This document shows, piece by piece, positions 1 to 7,765 of a stretch of DNA of 32,991 bases (its first letter is position 1; every line of letters starts with the position of its first letter). The DNA comes from an uncultured Cytophagaceae bacterium. Lineage in GTDB: Bacteria; Bacteroidota; Bacteroidia; Cytophagales; Spirosomataceae. The notes under the pieces are model-generated. The model had not been told where the DNA came from and did not search any database. It was given only the letters and a program-made list of their open reading frames with translations. The translations under genes and the position numbers were made by a program. The DNA is taken from contig CAIZMB010000141.1 in assembly GCA_903933935.1 (NCBI GenBank), forward strand, positions 1-32,991. Direction: 5' to 3'.

Positions 1-260
1 GTAATGTAGATGAAACCAGATGTAAATTTTTGTCCATAAATATTTATACGCTGCTTTGCATCTAAATCTAAGAAGATTCATACGAGGTAATACGCCGAAA
101 GTAGGGGGATTCGTTTAGTAATGTCAAAAGCTAAACAACTCAAAAAAAAAGAGTATATAAATTTGATTGAAAGAAAAACGGCAAATAAGTGAGCTTATTG
201 ATTTCAAGACACATGAGCATCTAAAATAAGCTAGGAGAGATTCTTCGACTTACATAGCGT
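1..260. other. Left-edge stretch without a supported gene
   Basis: No convincing coding region is visible. The only open stretches are a 23-codon Lys-rich reading frame at 121-192 (plus) and about 12 codons on the minus strand starting at 37 and running off the left edge. Neither has recognisable similarity or a clear promoter. This is the 3' flank of the polysaccharide gene that ends at 261. I see no strong hairpin terminator. Confidence 0.5.
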
Positions 261-1478
261 TTAGACGCGCTTGTCGCTTCCTGACATTGCACCGCGAAAC
301 GCCTCCATGTAATTGCCCAGCACGGTATGAATATTGATTTCTTGTTGGATGATTTCTTTTGACCTTTGGCCCATCAACTGAATTTTCGCAGGATCTATAA
401 ACAATTTTTCAATGGTAGATACTAGACTTGTCACAGAACCCGATTCAAAATAATAGCCATTATAACCCTCTCTGACCAACCTTTTTTCCGTTCCATCCGC
501 CACGGAGCAAATGATAGGTTTTCCAAAACACATGGCTTCATTGATGGACAAACCACCCATTCCCGCCAACACATATATGCCCGCCTCACAAGTAATTCTT
601 CCCAATTCCCCCATGTCATAAACTCCCCCCGTAAATTGAATATAATCTTGAGCGCCGGCCTCAATGACCTGTGCTCGCAAAATCTGCATTTCTGGCCCAT
701 CACCCACAATGGTTAATTCGGTTGACCCATATTTTTTTCGCAATTCAACCGCCGCCTCGATGAGCAAATCCACCTGTTTCCATTTCACTAATCGGCCTAC
801 ATGCAACAGCCGATATGGATTCGATGTAACATGTTGAAGCGTAGCCTCATGTCTGAAAATCTCATCCGTGTCGGGCGAGTTAGCGGTTATAAATACCCTA
901 TTGGCAGCTACACCATAACTGGCATGAAGGCTGCGAGCCTCCTCCAGGTAATTGATGTGGGCGTCGACCAAGCGGCTAAAAATCTTTCGGGTTTCTCGGA
1001 CAATTAAAAATTTGATCTTAGCGGTCCGAGCATTATTTTTTTGATGCGATTGATTATTCTCCGTGATTCCACCACCTTGTGTATAATAGCTAATCGCCTG
1101 TTTATAATGGGGTACTTGGAATGGAATCTCCTTAGAAATTAAGGCAATTTTATTCCACTTTAAAAACAAATACCAAAAAGGATAAAAGACAAAAGATACT
1201 TGGTATGGCCAAGAAACCATTAAAATGTCTGGCTTCTCTTCCCTAATGAGTTCGCGCAATCCCCTAAAGAATTTTTTGCCATAATAGGTGGTGTATTCTT
1301 CCTGAAAATAGACCTTAAATTCAATCCCATTCGTACTTTCAAAAACCCCCGCACCTAATGTTGCTCCGTTGCCCTTGGGTACCACCACGCTAATTTCTAC
1401 GTTAAAATCACGTTGCAGTTTATTTAATACGAGGTTGTAATAATGTGGCAACCCGCCCGCTAGCAACATTAACTTCAT
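261..1478 (-). CDS. GT4-family glycosyltransferase
   Basis: A retaining GT-B glycosyltransferase of family GT4, expected to transfer a sugar from a nucleotide-sugar donor to a growing surface polysaccharide or lipid-linked oligosaccharide at the cytoplasmic face of the inner membrane. The C-terminal Rossmann domain is clear: HVGRLVKWK at 226-234, GDGPE at 259-263, and the donor-binding GGLSINEAMCFGKPI at 308-322. The N-terminal acceptor domain has aromatic and basic segments (100-130) that could lie on the membrane, followed by a polar Gly/Asn/Gln-rich insert at 134-150. Its ATG overlaps the stop of the flippase gene by ATGA, implying translational coupling. It is the last gene of the cluster. 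The C-terminal residues SDKRV are encoded by bases resembling half of the palindromic repeat found at 12491-12670. The sugar and acceptor cannot be told from sequence. Confidence 0.9.
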   Translation of the reverse strand: MKLMLLAGGLPHYYNLVLNKLQRDFNVEISVVVPKGNGATLGAGVFESTNGIEFKVYFQEEYTTYYGKKFFRGLRELIREEKPDILMVSWPYQVSFVFYPFWYLFLKWNKIALISKEIPFQVPHYKQAISYYTQGGGITENNQSHQKNNARTAKIKFLIVRETRKIFSRLVDAHINYLEEARSLHASYGVAANRVFITANSPDTDEIFRHEATLQHVTSNPYRLLHVGRLVKWKQVDLLIEAAVELRKKYGSTELTIVGDGPEMQILRAQVIEAGAQDYIQFTGGVYDMGELGRITCEAGIYVLAGMGGLSINEAMCFGKPIICSVADGTEKRLVREGYNGYYFESGSVTSLVSTIEKLFIDPAKIQLMGQRSKEIIQQEINIHTVLGNYMEAFRGAMSGSDKRV

Positions 1479-2971
1479 TTCTTTTTGTAATTATTGATTA
1501 ATTCTTCCAAGTCAGGGGATAAATTTAATTGCCATCCTGCCAACAAAAATAAGCCCGAAATGGCGATCGTTCTAATGCCAATATTCATGGCCCAAGCGAT
1601 CCATTTTGTACCTGTAAATGTTGGGATTTGACTGACTAGGGCAAAAATAAGTAGACTAACTGCGATGATGAGGATCGTCCTTTTTTCAAAGGGTTGGAAT
1701 CCCATTTTTTTCCAAATAAAAACAAATTTGATCGTGTTGTATAAGGCCAAAGCCATTAATGCAGCTAATGCAGCCCCATTGTAGGAGTACAAGGGGATAA
1801 AAATCAAATTCCCTACAACAACACTCACCGCCAAAACGATGTAAAATAAAAGGTCGTATCGATAAAATTTCGAATTGATCAGTATTTCAGAATTCAGTCC
1901 CGTACCCATGTCGATGATTTTGGAAATACCCACCATCAACACAACCCACTTTCCTGTTTCATATACTTCGTGCCTTGGGATAATTTGGTAAATGAAATCT
2001 AAGTTGCACCAGATCAATAAAAACAAAAAGCATCCTACGATCAATAAATTAAGCGATGATCTTTTGTAAATATCCTCTATTTGGCTAATGTCATTTCTTT
2101 TCCAGGCTTGGGCCAATAAAGGCGTGCTGATGGCCGCAATCACATTTCTTGGGATCGCAATCATTAAGCCCATGCGCGAATTAATATCAAAAATGGCGGT
2201 GGTGCTTAATCCGCCCGCATAAGCCGGAAGCATCAGTTTTTCAATATGCTGGATCAAGGTAAAGCTCGCACCGGCCAACAAAACCCAGCCGCCATATCCT
2301 AGCATTTCTTTGAAAATAGGTTGCCTCAAAAATGAAAAGTCAAGCCTTGTATAAAATCGTTTCAGTTGTTTGATGTAAACCAAAAAGCCAAGAACGGCCA
2401 CTAGATACGATAAGGTAATGCACTGAATTAATTGATGGAAATCGATATATCCCAAACCAAAGGACAGAATTAAAAGGCCATTTGAAATGCGTAAAAATAA
2501 TTCACGAATGATGGCGGGAACTACAATTCTAAGGTGGACTCTGGCGTAGGCCTCCAAAACGGTCATGTATAAATAACTAGCCGTCAAGGGAATCATGTAG
2601 TAAAAATAGGTCGGTAGGAGCGGTGAGTTTTCGGAATAAATTTGATTGAAAATCTCATGCAAGGACAGATATCCAATGACAAAAAGCGATAGGCCAAAAA
2701 GCGGTGCAATCATCAAAAACCCGAAAAAACCATTGTGTCCTTTTGCCGGATCATCAAAGTGAGGAAAAAATCGCACCGCAATATGTGGAATTCCTAATTG
2801 GGTAAACGAAGCAAAAATTAGGGGAATGCTGACTAATGCGCCGGCAATTAAACCTACTTGGGCTTGAGAAAGAAATTGATTGTAAAGGAATATCACGTTG
2901 AAAGTGCCAATCGCCGTACCTAAATAGGTAACGATGGAAGCTTTTGCACTTTGACGAATGACTATCCCCAT
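1475..2971 (-). CDS. Polysaccharide flippase (Wzx/MVF-like)
   Basis: A 498-aa integral membrane protein with roughly 12-14 hydrophobic helices across its whole length and short loops. This is the size and pattern of oligosaccharide-lipid flippases of the MVF/PST superfamily (Wzx, RfbX). The N-terminus, with a Gly/Ala-rich first helix followed by LSQAQVGLIAGALVSIPLIF, resembles the opening helices of that family. Its expected role is to move undecaprenyl-linked repeat units across the inner membrane. It sits between two GT4 glycosyltransferases, which supports an O-antigen or exopolysaccharide job. It overlaps the next gene by ATGA and is separated from the upstream glycosyltransferase by 62 nt that contain a candidate internal promoter. 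No Wzy polymerase or chain-length regulator is seen in the window. Confidence 0.85.
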   Translation of the reverse strand: MGIVIRQSAKASIVTYLGTAIGTFNVIFLYNQFLSQAQVGLIAGALVSIPLIFASFTQLGIPHIAVRFFPHFDDPAKGHNGFFGFLMIAPLFGLSLFVIGYLSLHEIFNQIYSENSPLLPTYFYYMIPLTASYLYMTVLEAYARVHLRIVVPAIIRELFLRISNGLLILSFGLGYIDFHQLIQCITLSYLVAVLGFLVYIKQLKRFYTRLDFSFLRQPIFKEMLGYGGWVLLAGASFTLIQHIEKLMLPAYAGGLSTTAIFDINSRMGLMIAIPRNVIAAISTPLLAQAWKRNDISQIEDIYKRSSLNLLIVGCFLFLLIWCNLDFIYQIIPRHEVYETGKWVVLMVGISKIIDMGTGLNSEILINSKFYRYDLLFYIVLAVSVVVGNLIFIPLYSYNGAALAALMALALYNTIKFVFIWKKMGFQPFEKRTILIIAVSLLIFALVSQIPTFTGTKWIAWAMNIGIRTIAISGLFLLAGWQLNLSPDLEELINNYKKK

Positions 2972-2991
2972 GGATTAATTTGTGTAATTGA

Positions 2992-2999
2992 CAAAAATA
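2992..2999 (-). promoter_or_regulatory. Candidate -7 box upstream of the flippase
   Basis: Read on the minus strand this is TATTTTTG, an exact match to the Bacteroidota -7 consensus TAnnTTTG, about 20 nt before the flippase ATG. I see no good TTTG -33 element at the usual 19-22 nt spacing, so it may be weak or fortuitous. Confidence 0.3.
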
Positions 3000-3033
3000 C
3001 ACATTTGCACTAAAAAGAACTGATTTTTTTCTG

Positions 3034-4134
3034 CTATTGCAGCAGACCTTTTAGTTTTTCTGCTTGTGTTTTTATTTCATAATTTTTCAGCATGTGATTT
3101 CTAGCGGATTCCCCCATTTTAATTCGGAGTGTTGGGTCGTTTGCTAATGAAATTAATGCCTCGCCCATCGCCTTGAAATCACTCTCTTGAACCAGTATTC
3201 CGGTTTCCCCTTGAATGACCGCTTCAGGAATCCCTGCATGCAAGGTGGAAACAATCGGCAATCCACAGGCACTCGCTTCTAAAATGGAATTAGGGGTTCC
3301 TTCGGAATCTCCGCTAGGTGTTTTAATGGAATGTTGGATAAAAATATCGGCTTCCTGTAATTTTTCTAAAATCAAATCGGGTTTTTGTTGGCCCATGAAC
3401 GCTACACTTTTTCCCAAGCCATTTTCCTCCACATATTTTTTTGCCTCTTCCCACAATTCCCCATCTCCGATCATGGTAAATTGGGCATTTGGGAATTTTT
3501 CTAGCAAAATCTCAAAAGCTTTAATGCTCATGATGGGAGCTTTTTTGGCTGTAAAACGACCCACAGAAATTAATTGGATGGATTCTGTTGACGCTTTAGT
3601 CCCGGGTTTAAATTTTTCCGTATCGACCCCATAAGGCAAAACATGGAGGTTTTTCAAAGGTCCGCATATTCCTTCGATATCCATTTTCATGACTTGGGAA
3701 ACGACAATGACCGCTTTGGCTTGAGGTAAAATGGTGCGATATTCCTCTCCATAGCGAGCAATAGTTTTCTTTTCGCTGGCATCAAAGCCGTGAAAATGTA
3801 CCGTAAAAGGAATGTTTACTGATTGGCAAGCAGTAAAAACATGCATTCCCAATGGCCCATAATTAGCCAGAAGACAAGCGGTTTCCGTTTTCAGCAAATA
3901 TTTTTTTAAAAAGTAGGTATATACTTTTTGATAGAAAGCAGGAAATAAATTCCGAAGGCTTCCTCTAAAAATTAATAGGTTTAGCGGAAAGGGATAAATG
4001 GAACCGCCAGCATGGATATTGCTTGGCTGCCAACCTTCATACAAGACGGCATGTGGGTTTAATTGCCTGATTTGTTGGTCTATAAAAGTCTCCGAATAGG
4101 AAAAGAAATTCGACCGGGCGATTAAGAGTTTCAT
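3034..4134 (-). CDS. GT4-family glycosyltransferase (WcaL-like)
   Basis: A 366-aa GT-B glycosyltransferase, family GT4. Visible motifs are HFHGFD near 113-118, VGRFTAKK at 191-198 at the domain junction, GDG at 223-225, and EGTPNSILEASACGLPIV at 278-295, which carries the E-x7-E donor motif. The spacing and the VGRF-KK, GDSEGTPNSILEA and GLPIVST-H-GIPE segments resemble colanic-acid-type transferases such as WcaL/AmsK, though the substrate cannot be assigned. The ATG directly follows the stop codon of the upstream methyltransferase with no spacer, so translation is probably coupled. Predicted to act in the cytoplasm on lipid-linked intermediates handled by the neighbouring flippase. Confidence 0.9.
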   Translation of the reverse strand: MKLLIARSNFFSYSETFIDQQIRQLNPHAVLYEGWQPSNIHAGGSIYPFPLNLLIFRGSLRNLFPAFYQKVYTYFLKKYLLKTETACLLANYGPLGMHVFTACQSVNIPFTVHFHGFDASEKKTIARYGEEYRTILPQAKAVIVVSQVMKMDIEGICGPLKNLHVLPYGVDTEKFKPGTKASTESIQLISVGRFTAKKAPIMSIKAFEILLEKFPNAQFTMIGDGELWEEAKKYVEENGLGKSVAFMGQQKPDLILEKLQEADIFIQHSIKTPSGDSEGTPNSILEASACGLPIVSTLHAGIPEAVIQGETGILVQESDFKAMGEALISLANDPTLRIKMGESARNHMLKNYEIKTQAEKLKGLLQ

Positions 4135-4833
4135 TTATTTTTTAGCGACTAAAATAAAAGTACAAGCATCTTGATTTCGGGAACTTGACAAAATGATTTT
4201 GTCAAAAAAGATGATCAAAGGCTGCATGATCATAGCCCAAATAAATCGCAAGGGCTGTGGTATTTTAAACAAAATGCCATCCTGAAATAGTTGGAGACCC
4301 ATCGCAGACCGGCCTAAAATTCCTTCAAAATAAACCACTTCAAATCCCGCCTCTTTCAAAATTTTTTGTAGCCCCGTGGAGGTCCATCGCCAATAGTCCG
4401 TAGGGTCTGGATGGAACATCCAATAACCATGTGTAGACAAAATTAATTTCCCGTCTTTTTGTAAAATCCGATGGGCTTCTTTCAGGTATTCGCTAGGGTT
4501 TTCCACATGTTCTAACACTTGGGTCGAAAGGACAAAACCAACACTCTCATCTGGCATGTCTATTTTTCCTTCGGGATTAATGGTGACATCGGCTTTGGTA
4601 TTCAAGGCAAGATCTAGGCCGATATATTGCTCCACAAAGGGGTCGAAAAGTGGTTGGTACGGCTTATTTCCACAGCCATAATCGGCTAATAATTGGTGCG
4701 GGGAATTCTTCACAAACAATGAAATGACTTTTTCTAATTGGCGCCTCAGCTCCCTCAAATAATAAAATCTAGCCGCCATTCTACCCCAAATTTTTGGATA
4801 TAATCGTTCGATACCAGCTTCTCTACTTTCCAT
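4135..4833 (-). CDS. Class I SAM-dependent methyltransferase
   Basis: A type 11-like SAM methyltransferase. Counting from the longer possible start at 4872, motif I is DYGCGNK at 64-70, followed by an acidic strand end IGLDLA, STQVLEHVENP at 116-126 (post-motif II) and HPDPTDYWRWT at 154-164, seen in many methyltransferases of polysaccharide clusters. I prefer the internal ATG at 4831-4833. It lies after the stop of the upstream gene and has AAAGG about 7 nt upstream, whereas the ATG at 4872 would overlap the upstream gene by 29 nt. The final 30-40 residues are hydrophobic and may associate with the membrane. It probably methylates a sugar or an intermediate of the surface polysaccharide. The substrate is unknown. 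Confidence 0.82.
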   Translation of the reverse strand: MESREAGIERLYPKIWGRMAARFYYLRELRRQLEKVISLFVKNSPHQLLADYGCGNKPYQPLFDPFVEQYIGLDLALNTKADVTINPEGKIDMPDESVGFVLSTQVLEHVENPSEYLKEAHRILQKDGKLILSTHGYWMFHPDPTDYWRWTSTGLQKILKEAGFEVVYFEGILGRSAMGLQLFQDGILFKIPQPLRFIWAMIMQPLIIFFDKIILSSSRNQDACTFILVAKK

Positions 4834-4843
4834 AATATTGCCT

Positions 4844-5953
4844 TTATTGGCCGGTAATCCGGCTAAATTCAATTAGTGAATTTTTATATTCTATATATTC
4901 TTTAGCCATGGAGCTATACTTTCTTGCTTTTGCTGTCTGATTATTTTTTTGGGCTATTCTAATTAACCCTAAATAAGCCAAGCCTCTAATGTCTTTGGTA
5001 AATCGTTCTTCCCAAGGATAGGCTAATGCTTTGATGTAAAAAGATTCAGCGGCTGCTAAGTTACGATTTTCAAATTCTTCCCGCATACCTCTAAACGTTA
5101 AGGCACTTCCTAAGTAGTAAGGAGACTTTGTTTTTTCTAATTTTTCGATGAATTCATTCGCACCTTCGTAATTGCCAGTCAGCGATAATAATTCAGCTCT
5201 TTGCAAGGAATACCAATGATTGTTTGGGAATTTTTTTGTCAATTCTAAATTAAAAGGAAGTCCTTTGGCCGGTGTTCCTTCATACTTATTGTAAATATAT
5301 CCAATGTAAAAGAGGGACTCATTTTTAACAAATACTGTTTTTTTAATGCCAGATTCTAATTGCGCTAGGCCCAATTTTTTGTTTCCATCCGCAAAGAAGA
5401 ACATAAAAGGTTTTAGGATGGGATGAATTTCCGGATAGCAAATTCGGTAATAATTGTAAACGCCAGAAGAATATAGAAATTCGGGTTGCTTGTCTGAATT
5501 TGAGAGGCCAATTTTCATGTAATGATATGATTTTTTGGCGTAGTTGACCGCTTTGACAAAATTCTGATTATCCGCTTCATAGGCTGCTAAAAATCCTAAA
5601 GCGGAGGTGCAAAAAAAGGCGGATTCTAAATCATTGTTATTTTTTAGATACATCGATTCAGCTAAATCAAATGATTTTTCAAGGTTGTGCACGTAATTTT
5701 TACCTTGATTAACATGGTCTTTTAGCGGAAAATATTGCAGCTGAATTTGCATGGCGGTCAACAAATAACCGGCGGGGTTTTTGGGATATTTTGATTTAAA
5801 TAAGGAAAATGCGGCATTCGATTCTTTGAAATCGAAGGCATATAAATGATCTAAACCCGTTGAAATTAATTGTTTTGCATACGTATCCTGAAGAATTTGG
5901 GCTAGGCCTTGCGAATGACAGAAAACAAGTATCAGGAAAATGATTTTACGCAT
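4844..5953 (-). CDS. Secreted TPR-like helical protein
   Basis: A 369-aa protein with a clear N-terminal signal peptide: MRK, a hydrophobic core at 4-12, and a likely cleavage site after LA near residue 18. The rest is helical, rich in Ala, Leu, Tyr and Phe, with TPR-like helix pairs (for example AAFSLFKSKYPKNPAGYLLTA around 46-66 and AELLSLTGNYEGANEFIEKL further on), so a tetratricopeptide-like periplasmic protein is the likeliest description. I do not recognise a specific function. It is the first gene of the polysaccharide cluster and ends about 10 nt before the preferred methyltransferase start. It is divergent from the M16 peptidase gene. A periplasmic assembly or scaffold role in polysaccharide export is inference from context only. 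Confidence 0.7.
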   Translation of the reverse strand: MRKIIFLILVFCHSQGLAQILQDTYAKQLISTGLDHLYAFDFKESNAAFSLFKSKYPKNPAGYLLTAMQIQLQYFPLKDHVNQGKNYVHNLEKSFDLAESMYLKNNNDLESAFFCTSALGFLAAYEADNQNFVKAVNYAKKSYHYMKIGLSNSDKQPEFLYSSGVYNYYRICYPEIHPILKPFMFFFADGNKKLGLAQLESGIKKTVFVKNESLFYIGYIYNKYEGTPAKGLPFNLELTKKFPNNHWYSLQRAELLSLTGNYEGANEFIEKLEKTKSPYYLGSALTFRGMREEFENRNLAAAESFYIKALAYPWEERFTKDIRGLAYLGLIRIAQKNNQTAKARKYSSMAKEYIEYKNSLIEFSRITGQ

Positions 5954-6012
5954 AACTCATAAAATTGAATTGCAAAAGTAACTAAGCACTGTGGTTTTTA
6001 GGCCTAATTTTT

Positions 6013-6020
6013 TACATTTG
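6013..6020 (+). promoter_or_regulatory. Candidate -7 box of the M16 peptidase gene
   Basis: TACATTTG fits the Bacteroidota -7 consensus TAnnTTTG exactly and lies 28 nt before the ATG at 6049. The sequence 19-22 nt upstream holds GTGG and TTTT but no clean TTTG -33 element. Confidence 0.35.
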
Positions 6021-6048
6021 TTTAATTCTTTTTTTTGATTCGACCTTC

Positions 6049-7284
6049 ATGATTTCATATCAACAATTTACGCTTTCAAATGGACTTCAAGTCATTGTGC
6101 ATGAAGATCACACATCGACCCTCGCCGTGATGGATGTCATTTACGATGTGGGTTCGCGCGATGAAGATCCTAATCGGACAGGATTTGCCCATCTTTTCGA
6201 GCATCTGATGTTTGGGGGAAGTGCCAATATTCCTAATTACGATAGTCCTTTGCAGCAGGTAGGCGGTGAAAATAATGCTTTTACAACACCTGATTTAACC
6301 AATTATTACATATCGGTTCCGTATCAAAATCTTGAAACAGCCTTTTGGCTGGAATCAGACCGCATGTTGCAATTGGCCTTTAATCCTCAATCCCTGGAAG
6401 TCCAACGAAAAGTCGTCATCGAAGAATTTAAGCAACGCTATCTAAACCAACCCTATGGCGATGTTTGGTTGAAATTTCGTCCGCTCATTTATACCCAACA
6501 TCCATATCGTTGGCCTACGATTGGCGCCGGAATTCAGCACATCGAGGAGGCCGTTTTAGAAGATGTGAAAGCGTTTTTTGCTAAATATTATGTTCCGTCA
6601 AATGCGATTTTAGTGTTAGCGGGCCGAGTAACCTTTTCGGAGGCAAAGGCCTTGGCTGAAAAGTGGTTTGGCCCTATTCCGGGTGGGAAAAAGCCTGTAC
6701 GCCAATTGCCTAAAGAACCTGTTCAGACAGAAGATCGCCGAATGGAAATTGTGGAAAAGGTTCCGTCCAATCGAATTTACAAGGCATATCCAGTGCCAGG
6801 ACGGTATGACGAGGGATTTTACGCTATTGATTTAATGTCAGATTTAATGGGTCGGAATGAGACCTCTTTTTTATATTTAGCATTGGTTCAAAACAAACGA
6901 ATTTTTGATTCAATCTCTGTATCTCAAACGGGATCTTTAGACCCTGGTTTACTAATCATCTCAGGCCAAGTTTGTGATGGAGTTGATTTGGAATTGGCGG
7001 AAAAGGAATTGAATCAAGCCATTCATGATTTTGTAGACTGCTCATTTCAAAAAGTGGATTTGGAACGTGTTAAAAACCAGGCAGAGGCGAGTTTGATTTT
7101 CGGGGAAGTTGAGGTGCTGAATCGCGCCATGAATTTAGCTATGGCCGCGAATGCAGGCAATGTTAATTTGGTTAATTTAGAATCGGAAAATTTGGCGAAA
7201 GTCACCTTAAGCGAAGTGAATTATTGGGCTAAAAAAATATTTACAGAGGGGAAATCCAATACATTGATTTATAAAAAGGCATAA
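6049..7284 (+). CDS. M16-family zinc metallopeptidase
   Basis: A pitrilysin/insulinase-type (M16, half-size) peptidase of 411 aa. The inverted zinc motif HLFEH is at residues 48-52, and the downstream glutamate expected about 74 residues later is present in VVIEEFKQR (E125/E126), so it should be catalytically competent. The C-terminal M16 domain follows from about residue 180. No signal peptide is visible, so it may be cytoplasmic, acting on small peptides. Bacteroidota often pair an active M16 with an inactive partner, but none is adjacent here. It is followed after 1 nt by ispF, which suggests co-transcription of functionally unrelated genes. Confidence 0.92.
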   Translation: MISYQQFTLSNGLQVIVHEDHTSTLAVMDVIYDVGSRDEDPNRTGFAHLFEHLMFGGSANIPNYDSPLQQVGGENNAFTTPDLTNYYISVPYQNLETAFWLESDRMLQLAFNPQSLEVQRKVVIEEFKQRYLNQPYGDVWLKFRPLIYTQHPYRWPTIGAGIQHIEEAVLEDVKAFFAKYYVPSNAILVLAGRVTFSEAKALAEKWFGPIPGGKKPVRQLPKEPVQTEDRRMEIVEKVPSNRIYKAYPVPGRYDEGFYAIDLMSDLMGRNETSFLYLALVQNKRIFDSISVSQTGSLDPGLLIISGQVCDGVDLELAEKELNQAIHDFVDCSFQKVDLERVKNQAEASLIFGEVEVLNRAMNLAMAANAGNVNLVNLESENLAKVTLSEVNYWAKKIFTEGKSNTLIYKKA

Positions 7285-7285
7285 T

Positions 7286-7765
7286 ATGAAAATTCGGGTA
7301 GGTCAAGGGTATGATGTACATCAATGGGTCGCTGGAAGGCCATGCAGGTTGGGAGGTATTTTAATTCCTTCCGATTATGGGCCTCTAGGTCATTCAGATG
7401 CGGATCTTGTATGTCATGTATTGTGTGATGCTTTGTTAGGTGCTGCCAATATGCGCAATATTGGCTTTCATTTCTCAGATAAAGATCCTGTTTGGAAGGG
7501 CGTTGCCTCTACGATTTTATTGCAAAAAGTCATGGAGATGATCCGAGAAGCGGGATGGGAATTAGGCAATGCAGATGTGACGGTGATCTTAGATCAACCC
7601 AAATTAAATGCACATATTCCAGCGATGAAGGAGAATTTAGCCCTCGTGATGGGCATTGAAGAGGACCAAATTTCGATTAAAGCCACGACTTCTGAGGGGA
7701 TGGGATTTGTCGGAAGAGGGGAAGGAATATCCGCGATGGCTGTCGCATTAATTCAAAAAGACTAA
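7286..7765 (+). CDS. ispF: 2-C-methyl-D-erythritol 2,4-cyclodiphosphate synthase
   Basis: IspF converts CDP-ME 2-phosphate to MEcPP with release of CMP in the MEP pathway of isoprenoid precursor synthesis, in the cytoplasm, as a homotrimer. At 159 aa it is the normal length. The opening MKIRVGQGYDVH gives the metal ligands D10 and H12, with the third ligand H44 in DADLVCHVLCDALLGA. The HFSDKDP segment (62-68) and the ATTSEGMGFVGRGEGI segment near the C-terminus are characteristic. The start is fixed by the conserved N-terminus. It begins 1 nt after the M16 stop and ends directly against the rel start codon, so these three genes form a tight unit. Confidence 0.97.
   Translation: MKIRVGQGYDVHQWVAGRPCRLGGILIPSDYGPLGHSDADLVCHVLCDALLGAANMRNIGFHFSDKDPVWKGVASTILLQKVMEMIREAGWELGNADVTVILDQPKLNAHIPAMKENLALVMGIEEDQISIKATTSEGMGFVGRGEGISAMAVALIQKD

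Noticed and set aside
1-37. A minus-strand start at 37 (MDKNLHLVSS...) running off the left edge.
   Set aside because: Only about 12 codons are visible, with no promoter or homology to judge it by.
121-192. A 23-codon Lys-rich reading frame (MSKAKQLKKKEY...).
   Set aside because: Too short, with low-complexity poly-A coding, no recognisable family and no promoter; probably chance.
3215-3634. A 139-codon plus-strand frame inside the glycosyltransferase gene.
   Set aside because: A shadow of the strongly conserved GT4 gene on the other strand.
4834-4872. Methyltransferase start at ATG 4872.
   Set aside because: It overlaps the upstream gene by 29 nt, whereas ATG 4831-4833 has AAAGG at good spacing and clears the upstream stop.
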